A stretch of 45,146 bases of DNA from Candidatus Heimdallarchaeota archaeon (GTDB lineage: Archaea; Asgardarchaeota; Heimdallarchaeia; JABLTI01), in NCBI GenBank assembly GCA_019058275.1, contig JAHLVW010000093.1, positions 1 through 45,146 of the forward strand, written 5' to 3'. A model generated the notes under the pieces. The model worked only from the letters and a program-made list of their open reading frames with translations. It searched no databases and was not told where the DNA came from. Numbering within the stretch: the stretch's first letter is position 1; each line of letters begins with the position of its first letter. Positions 16,404-25,660 of this stretch are shown here, in pieces. The position numbers and the translations under genes were made by a program.

Positions 16404-17255
16404 TTACAAGCTCTCAATATTCTTCTTTACAATCTTAGCAAACTCTTTTGCACCAGGATTGAAATGCATATAACCAAAATAAGGCATTTGAAATATCTTA
16501 CTATTTGAAATCAGTTTTTGAATCTCAAAACACTCAGCTTCAGGATGATAGATATCATCCTTCGTACCATAAATCCAAGTTGGACATTTAATCATTTTAA
16601 AATCCTTAGAGCTATCCCATCTAGATATTTGTCTATTTTTCTTTACGCGCCATGAGGTTACTGATTCAATGTAATGTCTGCATATATCATATTGAATTCC
16701 TTCTGGAACAATTGTTTTAAACCACTTTTTTGTCACAGATTTTACAAATGGTTGAAGAATGAAACTGGGAAAAAGATAAGTAACAAAAATCAGCTTTTGA
16801 GAAGTATTCGGTTTTCTTATTGGTCCAAGTAATATTATGCCTGATGGGTTAAATAATTCTTCAGCAATTGATCTAGCAATATACAATCCTGAATTACTAG
16901 ATGCTATAATTACAGTTTTGTTTAATTCAAGATTAAAATGCTTTAACGTATCAAAAATATCTCTTGCATATCGGAAAATGTCACCGTTATGTCTAAATTT
17001 TAACTTTGATGAAGGTTTTTCTCGAGTCTCAAGAACATAAAGGTTAAAATCCTCATAAATAGCATCAAGAAAGTCACTCCAAGCTTCTCGAATAGCAAGA
17101 TAACCTGATAGGAAAAGAACATTTTTGACATCCTTAGAATAGACATTTCTTACAACTAGTAATTCTGCTCCATCGGACATCTTAATGTATTCTTTAACAG
17201 AATTTTCGTAAAATAATGCGTGTTGATTTTCTATTATCTCTTCAACATCAATCAT
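16404..17255 (-). CDS. Alpha/beta hydrolase-like protein
   Basis: A 283-residue protein from ATG 17255, which overlaps the radical SAM stop as ATGATTGA and has GAGGACG upstream. The frame extends further to 17363, but that part overlaps the radical SAM coding sequence. Alpha/beta hydrolase features: strand NVLFLSGYLAIREAWSDFL, nucleophile elbow IIASSNSGLYIARSIAEE (SxSxSG variant of GxSxG), acid-bearing strand CPTWIYGTKDDIYHPEAE, and His in FGYMHFNPGAKEF. The substrate is unknown. Tight overlap with the radical SAM gene suggests a shared pathway. Confidence 0.75.
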   Translation of the reverse strand: MIDVEEIIENQHALFYENSVKEYIKMSDGAELLVVRNVYSKDVKNVLFLSGYLAIREAWSDFLDAIYEDFNLYVLETREKPSSKLKFRHNGDIFRYARDIFDTLKHFNLELNKTVIIASSNSGLYIARSIAEELFNPSGIILLGPIRKPNTSQKLIFVTYLFPSFILQPFVKSVTKKWFKTIVPEGIQYDICRHYIESVTSWRVKKNRQISRWDSSKDFKMIKCPTWIYGTKDDIYHPEAECFEIQKLISNSKIFQMPYFGYMHFNPGAKEFAKIVKKNIESL

Positions 17256-18558
17256 TTCGTCGTCCTCGTTTCCCTTGCCATACAGAAAAGAATTTCGGAA
17301 AAGTAGTAGCTTGATGCTTTTTGCATATGTTTTCAGAGATACTTCTTTCCAATGGAAAAACACGATTATTGTACAATTGTAATTCTTTGTTTATTTTATT
17401 TGCAAAACAACCGCTTTTTGGTTTTCCAATTATTTTATTCATTTCTAACCAAAGTTTACCTACATCCTCTTTCAAAACATTCCCAAATGACAAAGGAATA
17501 AAATCACAGGGTAGCAATTCACCAGAAGGGGTAATATAGGAATGTTGTGTACCAGCTCCACACCCGAATTTTTCGTCACTTTCAAAATAAGCAAAGGTTG
17601 TTAACTTTGGATAGGTTAATCGTCTATTATTATATTTCAATTGAAAATCAATCATTTTCTGTCTTGTAATTTTATCGAAAATTACCGCTTCATGTTTTTT
17701 AGGATCAAATAATCTTCCACTTGTTATTGGTTCAAGAATTCTCATTTCATGGACTTTCAGTTCCTTTCCAATCATTAATAATTGTTTTAGATTTTCTTTT
17801 GTGACATCATCTTTAGTAAAGTAAGCTTGTAGCATAGTATATAATCCTGCATCTCGAGCGTTTTTCAAAGCTTCAATAGAATTATCAAAAGCATCCTTAT
17901 TATTTCTAAATTCATTGAATTTTTCTTTAATATGTGTATCCAAACTTATACCAACTGCGAAAAGACCTGCATCTTTCAATGATTTTGCTCTTTCATATGT
18001 GAACCCTTTACCATTTGTATAAAGAATAGAAGAACTCCTTTCATCTATGGAGGAAATTATTTCCTCTAAATCATCTTTAAGTAGTGGTTCCCCACCAGTA
18101 AGTCCAATTACTGCAGTACCTATATTTTGTATGCCTTCTATGACTTCTTTCCATTGTTTAGTTGTAAGCTCATTTCCAGCATGTCTTCCTTTTGCACTAC
18201 AATGTTTACAATTATAATTGCATTTGTTTGTTAGTGCTAGAAAGAATGATAATGGTGCAGATCTAGTTGCATGCATTTGCTGTGTATAAATATCTTGATC
18301 ATCAGGAGTTGCTAATGCTAGTTGATAAAAGGCTTCAGAAGGAATGGGGGGTAAAAAGGAAGTAAGAACATATTTATCACCAAATTTGACAATCTTTTCT
18401 CCTTTAATCATTGTCAACATATACCTGAGTGTATTTATACTAGAAAAATTTGGATCTTGCCTGTAGATCTTCTGAATCTTAAAGATTAATATGCGAAAAT
18501 CCTTGTTCAAAAACATTCGCACAACCATAAACAGGTTATTGAGATTCAAACAGCACAC
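17248..18558 (-). CDS. Radical SAM protein with SPASM-like C-terminal domain
   Basis: A 436-residue radical SAM enzyme. The SAM-binding 4Fe-4S motif is CNYNCKHC (CxxxCxxC), followed by GLTGGEPLLKDDL. The C-terminal part has the SPASM pattern FGCGAGTQHSYITPSGELLPCDFIPLSFGNV with further Cys residues (SGCFANK, ENICKKH) for auxiliary clusters. The N-terminal 100 residues look like a PqqD/RRE-like region or a small wHTH but are not clearly assigned. Family members modify peptides or heme and cofactor precursors. It is flanked by a methyltransferase (7 bases) and a hydrolase (overlap), which points to one tailoring operon. No short precursor-peptide gene was recognised. Confidence 0.88.
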   Translation of the reverse strand: MCCLNLNNLFMVVRMFLNKDFRILIFKIQKIYRQDPNFSSINTLRYMLTMIKGEKIVKFGDKYVLTSFLPPIPSEAFYQLALATPDDQDIYTQQMHATRSAPLSFFLALTNKCNYNCKHCSAKGRHAGNELTTKQWKEVIEGIQNIGTAVIGLTGGEPLLKDDLEEIISSIDERSSSILYTNGKGFTYERAKSLKDAGLFAVGISLDTHIKEKFNEFRNNKDAFDNSIEALKNARDAGLYTMLQAYFTKDDVTKENLKQLLMIGKELKVHEMRILEPITSGRLFDPKKHEAVIFDKITRQKMIDFQLKYNNRRLTYPKLTTFAYFESDEKFGCGAGTQHSYITPSGELLPCDFIPLSFGNVLKEDVGKLWLEMNKIIGKPKSGCFANKINKELQLYNNRVFPLERSISENICKKHQATTFPKFFSVWQGKRGRRND

Positions 18559-18565
18559 TCCAATC

Positions 18566-19447
18566 TTATTTTCTGAATATAGCTAGTATAAAACGGTGAT
18601 TAATTATATAACTTTTCTGCGAATAATACTTTTTTACTATTTCATCAATTATTTCTTTTTCGATTTCATTATTATCTGTGAAGAAACAACCTGTTCCTGC
18701 AAGAGCCCCAGTTTGTTTTAACCAAAGGTAGAGATCTTCAGCTTTATTAAAGCTAACAAATTCTTCTACAGTGTTAGTAAATAAAGTTTGAAAGGAATGA
18801 TTTTCAAACCAAGATCTAATATCATTTTCATCTTTTGGTAGTTGATAACTGATCTCTAAAATTTTCGCAATTTCAGATGGATGCTTTTTCATTGTATTAA
18901 TGTAAATTTCATGTATTCCTTCTAATGTTCCTTTACAATTTAGTATGAAATGTGTAGTCCCTCCTTTTTTCAGAATTCGATAAAAGTGTTTTATTACTTT
19001 CTTGTGATTAAAATAAGGAAGTGCATATCCACAATAAATTGCATCATATTTTTCATCAGACTCATCTTGGAGAAAAAGATTACCATCTTGAACAATGAAT
19101 TCACATCTTTTATCTGTGATGTTGCTTTTAGCAATTTCAACCATTTTATCAGAAATGTCTACAGCAACGATTTTCACTGACTTACTTGGTAGTTCTTTCA
19201 ACAATACATCAGTAATATAGCCAGTTCCACAAGCAAAATCCAAAATTAGTGGTCCTTCTTTGTTAATTATCATATCAGTTCTAATTATTTGATCAGTGTA
19301 TTTCTTCATCCTATTGAGCCAATTTTGATAAGTTGGAGCAACAATATTGTACTCATTTTTGTAATCTTGTGCTTTCACGCTTTTACCTGTCAGATAAAGA
19401 AAGATTATTTTTAGGTAAGAAAATAACGATTTGATTACTTTCATCAA
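18566..19447 (-). CDS. Class I SAM-dependent methyltransferase
   Basis: A 293-residue methyltransferase. Motif I is ILDFACGTGYITDVLLKEL, motif II KIVAVDISDKMVEIAKSN, then CEFIVQDGNLFL and the motif IV region YDAIYCGYALPYFNHKKV, ending with FYRILKKGGTTHFILNC. It begins with a hydrophobic segment (SLFSYLKIIFLYLTG) that may lie at the membrane. The gene ends 7 bases before the radical SAM start, and AAGGAG precedes its own ATG. The substrate is unknown; the operon suggests a lipid or peptide-like small molecule. Confidence 0.88.
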   Translation of the reverse strand: MMKVIKSLFSYLKIIFLYLTGKSVKAQDYKNEYNIVAPTYQNWLNRMKKYTDQIIRTDMIINKEGPLILDFACGTGYITDVLLKELPSKSVKIVAVDISDKMVEIAKSNITDKRCEFIVQDGNLFLQDESDEKYDAIYCGYALPYFNHKKVIKHFYRILKKGGTTHFILNCKGTLEGIHEIYINTMKKHPSEIAKILEISYQLPKDENDIRSWFENHSFQTLFTNTVEEFVSFNKAEDLYLWLKQTGALAGTGCFFTDNNEIEKEIIDEIVKKYYSQKSYIINHRFILAIFRK

Positions 19448-19517
19448 TTCTCCTTAAAATAAAAGCTAGGATATTGAATAATAAAAATTTCTTAAAAAAA
19501 GGAGATAGAAATTGGGT

Positions 19518-20528
19518 TTACATACCAAAATATTTTGGTAGTAGCCAATCTACAAATTCATCCGTTACAACTCGTCGGATCAAGAAAGTAAGGAATTTTT
19601 GCTCAAAGGTGCCTGATTTGTAGTTAACCTTTGGTTTTTTTGCCTTTATTATTTTAGCAACCGTTTTAGAAATCGTTAGTGGAGGTGGAGCAACTATCAA
19701 ATTTTGTACGATAACCTTCCAAGTCCTTTTTACTGCATCATAGTAAGGTGAACTTTTAGGTTCGGGTGGATTCTCTAGCATTGTTTTTAGCTCATTTGAT
19801 TTATCTGTTGTTCCTTCGTCAGTTGATAAACCGTGCATGTTAATATTGAAATTGGTGTTAATATCACTTGGGAGAATTGTTGATACCTTAATATTAAATT
19901 CCTTTAATTCAATTCTTAAGCCCTCTGTAAAGGTCTTAATCGCTACTTTTGAAGCACTATAATGAGCTTGAAATGGAATTGATATGAAAGCTCCAAGTGT
20001 ACTAGTATTAATTATCTGACCACTTCGTCTTTCCCTCATTTTAGGTAAAACTGCTTTGACAACTCTTACCATCCCAAATAGATTAGTTTCAAAGGTATTT
20101 TTCCAATCTTCCATTGAAAGAAATTCTGCACTATGGAAATAACTAAGACCAGCATTATTTATTAGTACATCAATCCCTCGACCATTAAGCTTAGTTGCAT
20201 CGGTCTCTATTTTAGACATAGCTTTTTTTACTGAAATGTCATCTGTAACATCCATAGAATAGAATTTTATTTTTCTTAACAAAGTATCAAGATTAGTTTT
20301 GATTTTTTTGGGAATCTTAGATTTGACAGGTTTTACTTGATTTTTTTTCTTGTTCAAAAATTTCCATTTTGTATGATCTCTCAAATAAATTTCCTTTAGA
20401 GCCTCGAGGTTAATTTTTTCTGCTTTCCGACTAGTTCCTAAAACTGTGTACCCCAATGAGGTTAAGTAAATTGCATGTGATAGTCCAATGCCTGAAGAAG
20501 CTCCAGTTACAACAACTACTTTATACAC
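19518..20528 (-). CDS. Short-chain dehydrogenase/reductase
   Basis: A 336-residue classical SDR. The cofactor motif TGASSGIG is at residues 8-15, the NAG motif is in VLINNAGLSYF, and the catalytic Tyr/Lys sit in YSASKVAIKTF with Ser in TSTLGAF. A Lys-rich insertion of about 35 residues (KKKNQVKPVKSKIPKK) lies after the first Rossmann unit. The start is GTG 20528 with AGGAG upstream. It is the first gene of the minus-strand block, 70 bases before the methyltransferase. Confidence 0.92.
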   Translation of the reverse strand: MYKVVVVTGASSGIGLSHAIYLTSLGYTVLGTSRKAEKINLEALKEIYLRDHTKWKFLNKKKNQVKPVKSKIPKKIKTNLDTLLRKIKFYSMDVTDDISVKKAMSKIETDATKLNGRGIDVLINNAGLSYFHSAEFLSMEDWKNTFETNLFGMVRVVKAVLPKMRERRSGQIINTSTLGAFISIPFQAHYSASKVAIKTFTEGLRIELKEFNIKVSTILPSDINTNFNINMHGLSTDEGTTDKSNELKTMLENPPEPKSSPYYDAVKRTWKVIVQNLIVAPPPLTISKTVAKIIKAKKPKVNYKSGTFEQKFLTFLIRRVVTDEFVDWLLPKYFGM

Positions 20529-20762
20529 TTTGATTTATCTCCTGTACGAAATTTTTTGATATGCAAAAAAATTATCAAGCAACGGTTTTTATCTTTGAGC
20601 TACCAAAAGATTTCATTTAGTGGATATCAGAAGTGTTTTTAGATTTTTTCCCACTAATTGGTTTGTAAGTAAAAAAAGGCAATATTCTAGAACTTGAACT
20701 AAACATTATTATTCTTAAGATACAAACAAAAGAAAAACTATAGTTCTTTACATGGTGTTAAA

Positions 20763-21407
20763 ATGATAAAAATGGTTACTTTAGATTTCGATGGAACAAC
20801 AGCTGATACTATGCCAACTTTAGAAAAGATTGCTGTCAGATTAATGACAGAGAATTATCAGTTGGAAGAGAGCAAAGCAAGAACTATGTATCGCAATACT
20901 ACTGGGTTGCCTTTTGAACAACAAATAGGAATCTTATTCCCTGATAAAGAAATGAATGATAAAGTGATAACTCAATTCGAAAAAGAAAAAATTGAGAGTA
21001 TCTTTGATTTGCTTTTATTTGTAGATGCTAAAGAAGCGATTAGCTCTTTAAGAAAACAAGGTTATCTAGTAGCAATATCAAGTTCAACAATTCAATCAAC
21101 AATCGAAAAATATTGTCTGCAAAATGGCTTAGATGTTGATCAAATTCTTGGGTATCGAAAAGGTTTTGAAAAGGGTAAAGACCATTTTGATTTCCTAATG
21201 AAGAAATTCAATCTGCTAGCTGAAGAGATGGTTTATGTTGGTGATTCATTAAAAGATTGTGAACGAGCTCAAGGAAGTGAGATATTATTCATAGCTAAGC
21301 TAGGAATGTTTTCTGTTGAGCAGTTTAATGAAATTTCCAAATCGAAAATTGTAATTAAAGATTTGTTAGAGCTCATAGAATTAATACCAAAACTAAATCG
21401 CAAATAA
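20763..21407 (+). CDS. HAD-superfamily phosphatase
   Basis: A 214-residue HAD hydrolase of the phosphoglycolate phosphatase type. Motif I is LDFDGTTADT, motif II is in AISSST, motif III Lys is around YRKGFEKGKDHF, and motif IV is VYVGDSLKDCERA. The cap is the helical kind. It starts 17-26 bases before the next gene, so the two are probably cotranscribed. The phosphorylated substrate is not evident. Confidence 0.88.
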   Translation: MIKMVTLDFDGTTADTMPTLEKIAVRLMTENYQLEESKARTMYRNTTGLPFEQQIGILFPDKEMNDKVITQFEKEKIESIFDLLLFVDAKEAISSLRKQGYLVAISSSTIQSTIEKYCLQNGLDVDQILGYRKGFEKGKDHFDFLMKKFNLLAEEMVYVGDSLKDCERAQGSEILFIAKLGMFSVEQFNEISKSKIVIKDLLELIELIPKLNRK

Positions 21408-21433
21408 TATGATGACTTTCGGATGTGCATTTT

Positions 21434-22426
21434 TTGAAAATAAGAGCATCAATAGGAACTGCAGCAGCACTTGGTTTGGAAAGAATAAAAACAGATGCTC
21501 TACCAACCACAGCTTATCTTATGATGTATTCAAAAGAGTCATGCCTATCAAATTGTGCTTTTTGTCCACAAGCTAGGGAGAGCTCAAGCAAAACCAATAG
21601 TCTCTCAAGAGTATTGTGGCCTGAGTATAATCTTGATGATATCATTTTACATTTAAAGAAAAATTCAACAAAACTCAAACGTATTTGCATTCAAACTATA
21701 AGATTCAAAAATTCAGATAATGAATTGTTAAAGCTTCTAAGGGGTTTATGGGAAAGTAATCTATCAATTCCATTAACTGTTTGTTGTTACCCAACAACAA
21801 GTGATCTTTTTAGAGAAATGAAAGAATTAGGAGTATCTAGAGTTGGTATTTCATTTGATTGTGCAACACCCGAAATTTATGAAAATATCAAAGGATTGAA
21901 CAGAGAGTGCGATGTTTCTTGGCTGATACTAGAAAGTACAATTCATGAAACACAAAGGATTTTTGGCAATAGATTTGTAAGCACACATCTAATTGTCGGA
22001 TTGGGTGAGACTGAAAAAGAAGCAGTTGAATTCATCCAAAGATTCTATGATCAGAAAATTACTGTAGGGTTATTTGCTTTTACACCAATAAAAGGAACAG
22101 CTTTAGAGAATCATCCACAACCTTCTCTAGCTTCATATAGGAAAATCCAATTTGCAAGACATTTAATATTTTCAGACATATCATCTTTCTCAGAAATGAA
22201 GTTTAGTGATTCAAAGGATGATTATGGCAAAATTGTTAGTTTTGGTATACAAAGACAGAAATTAGATGAAGAACTAACAACTGGCAAACCATTCAGAACA
22301 AGTGGTTGTCCCCATTGCAATAGACCATTCTATAATGAATCACCAGGAAAAGAACTTTACAATTATCCTTGGGATCCAAATCCTGATGAAGTAAAGAGGA
22401 TTAGAACATATTTCTCTGATTTCTAA
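21434..22426 (+). CDS. Radical SAM protein, LipS-type lipoyl synthase component
   Basis: About 330 residues. Starts MKIRASIGTAAALG if TTG 21434 is used, which matches the family and has GGATG upstream; GTG 21425 is the alternative. The radical SAM motif is CLSNCAFCPQARE. Other family segments are LSRVLWPEYNLDD, STHLIVGLGETEKEAV, VGLFAFTPIKGTALE and the C-terminal SGCPHCNRPFYNESPGKEL, whose CxxC probably binds an auxiliary cluster. This layout is that of biotin-synthase-related archaeal proteins which include the LipS1/LipS2 lipoyl synthase pair. The lipoate ligase gene two positions downstream supports a lipoyl role. Only one partner is present here. Confidence 0.7.
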   Translation: MKIRASIGTAAALGLERIKTDALPTTAYLMMYSKESCLSNCAFCPQARESSSKTNSLSRVLWPEYNLDDIILHLKKNSTKLKRICIQTIRFKNSDNELLKLLRGLWESNLSIPLTVCCYPTTSDLFREMKELGVSRVGISFDCATPEIYENIKGLNRECDVSWLILESTIHETQRIFGNRFVSTHLIVGLGETEKEAVEFIQRFYDQKITVGLFAFTPIKGTALENHPQPSLASYRKIQFARHLIFSDISSFSEMKFSDSKDDYGKIVSFGIQRQKLDEELTTGKPFRTSGCPHCNRPFYNESPGKELYNYPWDPNPDEVKRIRTYFSDF

Positions 22427-22529
22427 TATTTCATTACAAGTAGTGCTTTAATTTGAAAAGCAATATAAATCAAATATTTAATATATTGTTTAGATTACTG
22501 AACAGACAGTATAATTTGATAATGGACAA

Positions 22530-22961
22530 ATGAAAATGTCAGAAAAAAAATTCATAATTTGTGCCAGTTGTGGTGCACTATTGGAAAAGGAAGTGCAATT
22601 CTGTGGATATTGTGGTTCAAAAGTTGAGGAAATTAAAGAACAACCTCCACAACAAAGTTATCAACCTCCACAACAACCTCAGTATGGAACGCAAAGCAGT
22701 AGTTACGCGCAATATGATACATGGGATATGAGTCGTAATGCTGAGAATAATGTTAGGTTAGCATGGATGTTTGCATGGTTTACATTTCTTGGTGGAATTA
22801 TATTTTTAGGATTAACAGTTTATTATGCAAATAGAGCAAAAAAAGCTGGTAGCACAAACCCAAGAATTAGACAGTCGATAATTGTTGCAACTATTGGTGC
22901 AGTGTTATCTTTTGCTCTTAACGCAGCTATAACATACATTTGGTTATTCGGATTTCCATAA
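22530..22961 (+). CDS. Zinc-ribbon membrane protein
   Basis: A 143-residue protein. The N-terminal zinc ribbon has C11/C14 (CASC) and C26/C29 (CGYC), followed by a Gln/Pro-rich linker (PPQQSYQPPQQPQYG) and two predicted transmembrane helices (MFAWFTFLGGIIFLGLTVYY, IIVATIGAVLSFALNAAITY). Such proteins are common in Asgard genomes with unknown role. It sits between the LipS-like gene and the lipoate ligase on the same strand but has no evident link to lipoate. Confidence 0.7.
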   Translation: MKMSEKKFIICASCGALLEKEVQFCGYCGSKVEEIKEQPPQQSYQPPQQPQYGTQSSSYAQYDTWDMSRNAENNVRLAWMFAWFTFLGGIIFLGLTVYYANRAKKAGSTNPRIRQSIIVATIGAVLSFALNAAITYIWLFGFP

Positions 22962-22993
22962 AAGAAGAATTATTTATCAGGAAATGATAATGG

Positions 22994-23776
22994 ATGGTCA
23001 TGGATCAATGGCGATTAATTTGGGTTGAAGATGCTAACAACTGCTACTACAACATGGGTTTAGATAAAGCAATTCTAGAAGCTATTGCAGCATCTAAAGT
23101 GAACAATACTGTAAGATTGTATCGGTGGAAACCATCAGCTGTTTCAATTGGATATTTTCAATCAATGAACATTGTGGTCAATATTGAAAACTGCAAGAAA
23201 ATGAATGTTGATTACATTCGAAGAACTACTGGCGGTGGAGCTGTTTATCATGATTTTGAAGGTGAATTAACCTATTCAGTTAATTGTCTTGATTCTGATC
23301 CAACACTTCCACAAGATGTTTCTAAAATCTATGAAAAAATCTGTGGTGGGATTGTAGAAGGATTAAAAATACTTGATATAGAAGCAGAATTCAAACCAAT
23401 TAATGATATAAACCTGAAGAGTAATGGTAAAAAAATTTCTGGAAACGCACTCACACGAAAAAATGGTGTTGTATTACAACATGGAACAATTTTAAGGAAG
23501 GTAGATGTAGAGAGGATGTTTTCTCTTTTGATTGTTCCTGATGAAAAGTTTAGAGCTAAACTAATAGCTTCAGCAAAAGAAAGAGTGTCAAGCTTAGAAT
23601 TAGAATTAGGACACGCACCATCTTTTAAGGAAATTAGAGAAGCTCTAATATCAGGACTTGAATCAGCACTAAATATTGAATTAGTATTTGACACAATAAC
23701 TGAAGAAGAGCATACAAATGCATTAAAAATTGCAGATGAACTATTTAAGGATGAGAAATGGTTATTTAAGAGATAA
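22994..23776 (+). CDS. lplA: Lipoate-protein ligase A family
   Basis: A 260-residue LplA/BPL-fold enzyme. Motifs: MGLDKAILEA near the start, RLYRWKPSAVSIGYFQ, the lipoyl-AMP binding RRTTGGGAVYHDFEGELTYS, and the Lys motif NGKKISGNALTRKNGVVLQHGTIL. Family members attach lipoate or octanoate to E2 or H proteins. Unlike many archaeal split ligases, the C-terminal segment (SSLELELGHAPSFKEIREAL) may supply an accessory-domain-like part. ATG 22994 or 23000 could start it. With the LipS-like gene upstream it suggests a local lipoylation module. Confidence 0.88.
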   Translation: MVMDQWRLIWVEDANNCYYNMGLDKAILEAIAASKVNNTVRLYRWKPSAVSIGYFQSMNIVVNIENCKKMNVDYIRRTTGGGAVYHDFEGELTYSVNCLDSDPTLPQDVSKIYEKICGGIVEGLKILDIEAEFKPINDINLKSNGKKISGNALTRKNGVVLQHGTILRKVDVERMFSLLIVPDEKFRAKLIASAKERVSSLELELGHAPSFKEIREALISGLESALNIELVFDTITEEEHTNALKIADELFKDEKWLFKR

Positions 23777-23911
23777 GAATAATTCATGAATTAAAGAAAA
23801 GGTAATTATACATCAATAAACCAATGCCTTTTTGACTTAAAAACAAGAAATAATATTGGAAGAATAAAACCATATTAACAAAATTAACAGTGCAATTGGA
23901 GCGAAGAGCTG

Positions 23912-24604
23912 TTGAGCAGTGGAAAACGAATAAGAGGGTTTAGATTCTATTTGGATTATGAGTATGGATCTGAAACGAAAGATCAAATTGAAGATCTTTT
24001 AACTATGCATTCTTCTACAGATGAAATTTTAACTAAAGCGATTTCTGTATTACATGAACAGAATTTTGGTTCTATATCTAAAAAAAGCCCACCTCCATCT
24101 TATTCTCAAACATTCACTGCTACTGATGATACAACTAGTAAAAGATTGGATGAGCTATGGGGATTTATCCAAACTATTAAAGAGCAAACTAAACCTCCTG
24201 TACCGGTTGAAGCAACACAGAATGCCCAAATAAATCATCTACTATCAGATGAACAAAACGAAAAAATACTCAAGAAGATTGATGAATTAGGAATGAGATT
24301 TAGCAAAATCCTACCGCAGGAAGAACAAATAGCCGGACAAAAAACTACTGAAATGAGCAAAGAGGAAGTATTAAAATTAATTAAACGGATTGATCAATTA
24401 GAATCAAAATTAACTCGAGCAATCTCGCAATCTAGAGTTGCAGCAGGACCTGTTAGAACAAGAAGAGGTACTAGAGATTTAGGTGAACCAGCTAAAATTG
24501 CAGAAGCTAAACCAATTGATGGTCCAAAGCCAGATGCACAAGATAGACCTTTGCTAGACGATGTTTTAGATACTGTTATCGTTTCTGTTGAAAAGGAAGA
24601 ATGA
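23912..24604 (+). CDS. Hypothetical coiled-coil protein
   Basis: A 230-residue protein I do not recognise. It starts at TTG 23912 with GGAGCG about 9 bases upstream. An N-terminal compact part (about 1-50; KRIRGFRFYLDYEYGSETKDQ) precedes a Ser/Pro linker, then two heptad-rich stretches (about 120-135 and 150-175: KEEVLKLIKRIDQLESKLTRAI) and an acidic end. It is convergent with the HEAT gene. Confidence 0.55.
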   Translation: MSSGKRIRGFRFYLDYEYGSETKDQIEDLLTMHSSTDEILTKAISVLHEQNFGSISKKSPPPSYSQTFTATDDTTSKRLDELWGFIQTIKEQTKPPVPVEATQNAQINHLLSDEQNEKILKKIDELGMRFSKILPQEEQIAGQKTTEMSKEEVLKLIKRIDQLESKLTRAISQSRVAAGPVRTRRGTRDLGEPAKIAEAKPIDGPKPDAQDRPLLDDVLDTVIVSVEKEE

Positions 24605-24619
24605 ACACAAATCTTTGAA

Positions 24620-25477
24620 TCAAGAAATGGATTTTATATCATCGAAATAGGATGAGAAGTTTTCATCTTCTAACATTTCTTCAAGATATTTTTTAGCAAT
24701 TTTCCTATCAAGATCATTCAAAATTCTGCAAACTTCAATGCAATCTTCAATATATTTCTCCTTTCTCAGTTTTTTGTATCCGTCTTTTAAGGCATTAATT
24801 GAATCTCGCTTCCGTAAAATTCTTGATAATGCCCAAGCAGATTCCTTAGCTTCACCTTCTTTCAATAAGTGCTTCTTTAATAAATCAACTGTGGTAGGCA
24901 CTTGTAGTTTGCCTAAAGCATATGCAGCATTTTTTCTTACTGTTAATCGCGAATCATCTAATGCTTTTAACAATGCATTTGTAGCACGTTTATCTTTAAT
25001 CTCACCTAGAGCATAAGCAGCCATTTCTCTAACATTGTAATTGTCATCATTTTCTAAAACAGATATTAAATGTCTAACACCTTTACGACTTCTTAATCTT
25101 CCTAGAGCGAATGTAGCATTTTGCCTTACTAAATAATGACCATCTTGTAGAGCTGTGATTAAATCAGTAGTATCAAATTTAACATTGGTAAAATAAGCCA
25201 AAGCATAAGCTGATTCTGCTCTTACCTCAGCACTGTCATCATTAACTAAAGTAAACATAAGTGGCTTTACAGAGCGCTTGTTTTCAATTTCCTTTAGTGC
25301 TCTTGCTGCAGCTCTCCTCAAATTTTCATCTGGATGAGAAAGGATCTTAATTAAAGGGGTAACTGCACGATCATGTCCCCATTCACCTAACTCAATAGCA
25401 GCTCTTATACGGATATCTGCATCTTCTGATGATAAATCTCTAATGTATTCTGTTAGTGTTTTTTCATGTTCCGACAT
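24620..25477 (-). CDS. PBS-lyase-type HEAT repeat protein
   Basis: A 285-residue protein of about eight HEAT/PBS-lyase repeats, each with the pattern AVxPLIxxLxDxDxxVRxxAAxALGxIxD, e.g. RAVTPLIKILSHPDENLRRA and RATNALLKALDDSRLTVRKNA. It is a solenoid scaffold and carries no catalytic residues of a bilin lyase beyond the repeat. It is divergent from the HAD gene at 25661. Confidence 0.9.
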   Translation of the reverse strand: MSEHEKTLTEYIRDLSSEDADIRIRAAIELGEWGHDRAVTPLIKILSHPDENLRRAAARALKEIENKRSVKPLMFTLVNDDSAEVRAESAYALAYFTNVKFDTTDLITALQDGHYLVRQNATFALGRLRSRKGVRHLISVLENDDNYNVREMAAYALGEIKDKRATNALLKALDDSRLTVRKNAAYALGKLQVPTTVDLLKKHLLKEGEAKESAWALSRILRKRDSINALKDGYKKLRKEKYIEDCIEVCRILNDLDRKIAKKYLEEMLEDENFSSYFDDIKSIS

Positions 25478-25660
25478 TACCTTTTCCCAACCATTGAAGC
25501 AATTTACAATTATATCAGTTGTAGATTAATTTTGTTAAATGAACATTTCAAGATAAAGAAGGATGTTTATTTAAATGATGGTAATAAGAAGCAAAATTAT
25601 GGATAACTATAACTTTTAAAAGAAGCAAAGCTAAAAAGAAGTTACGTTTGAGGATTTTAA

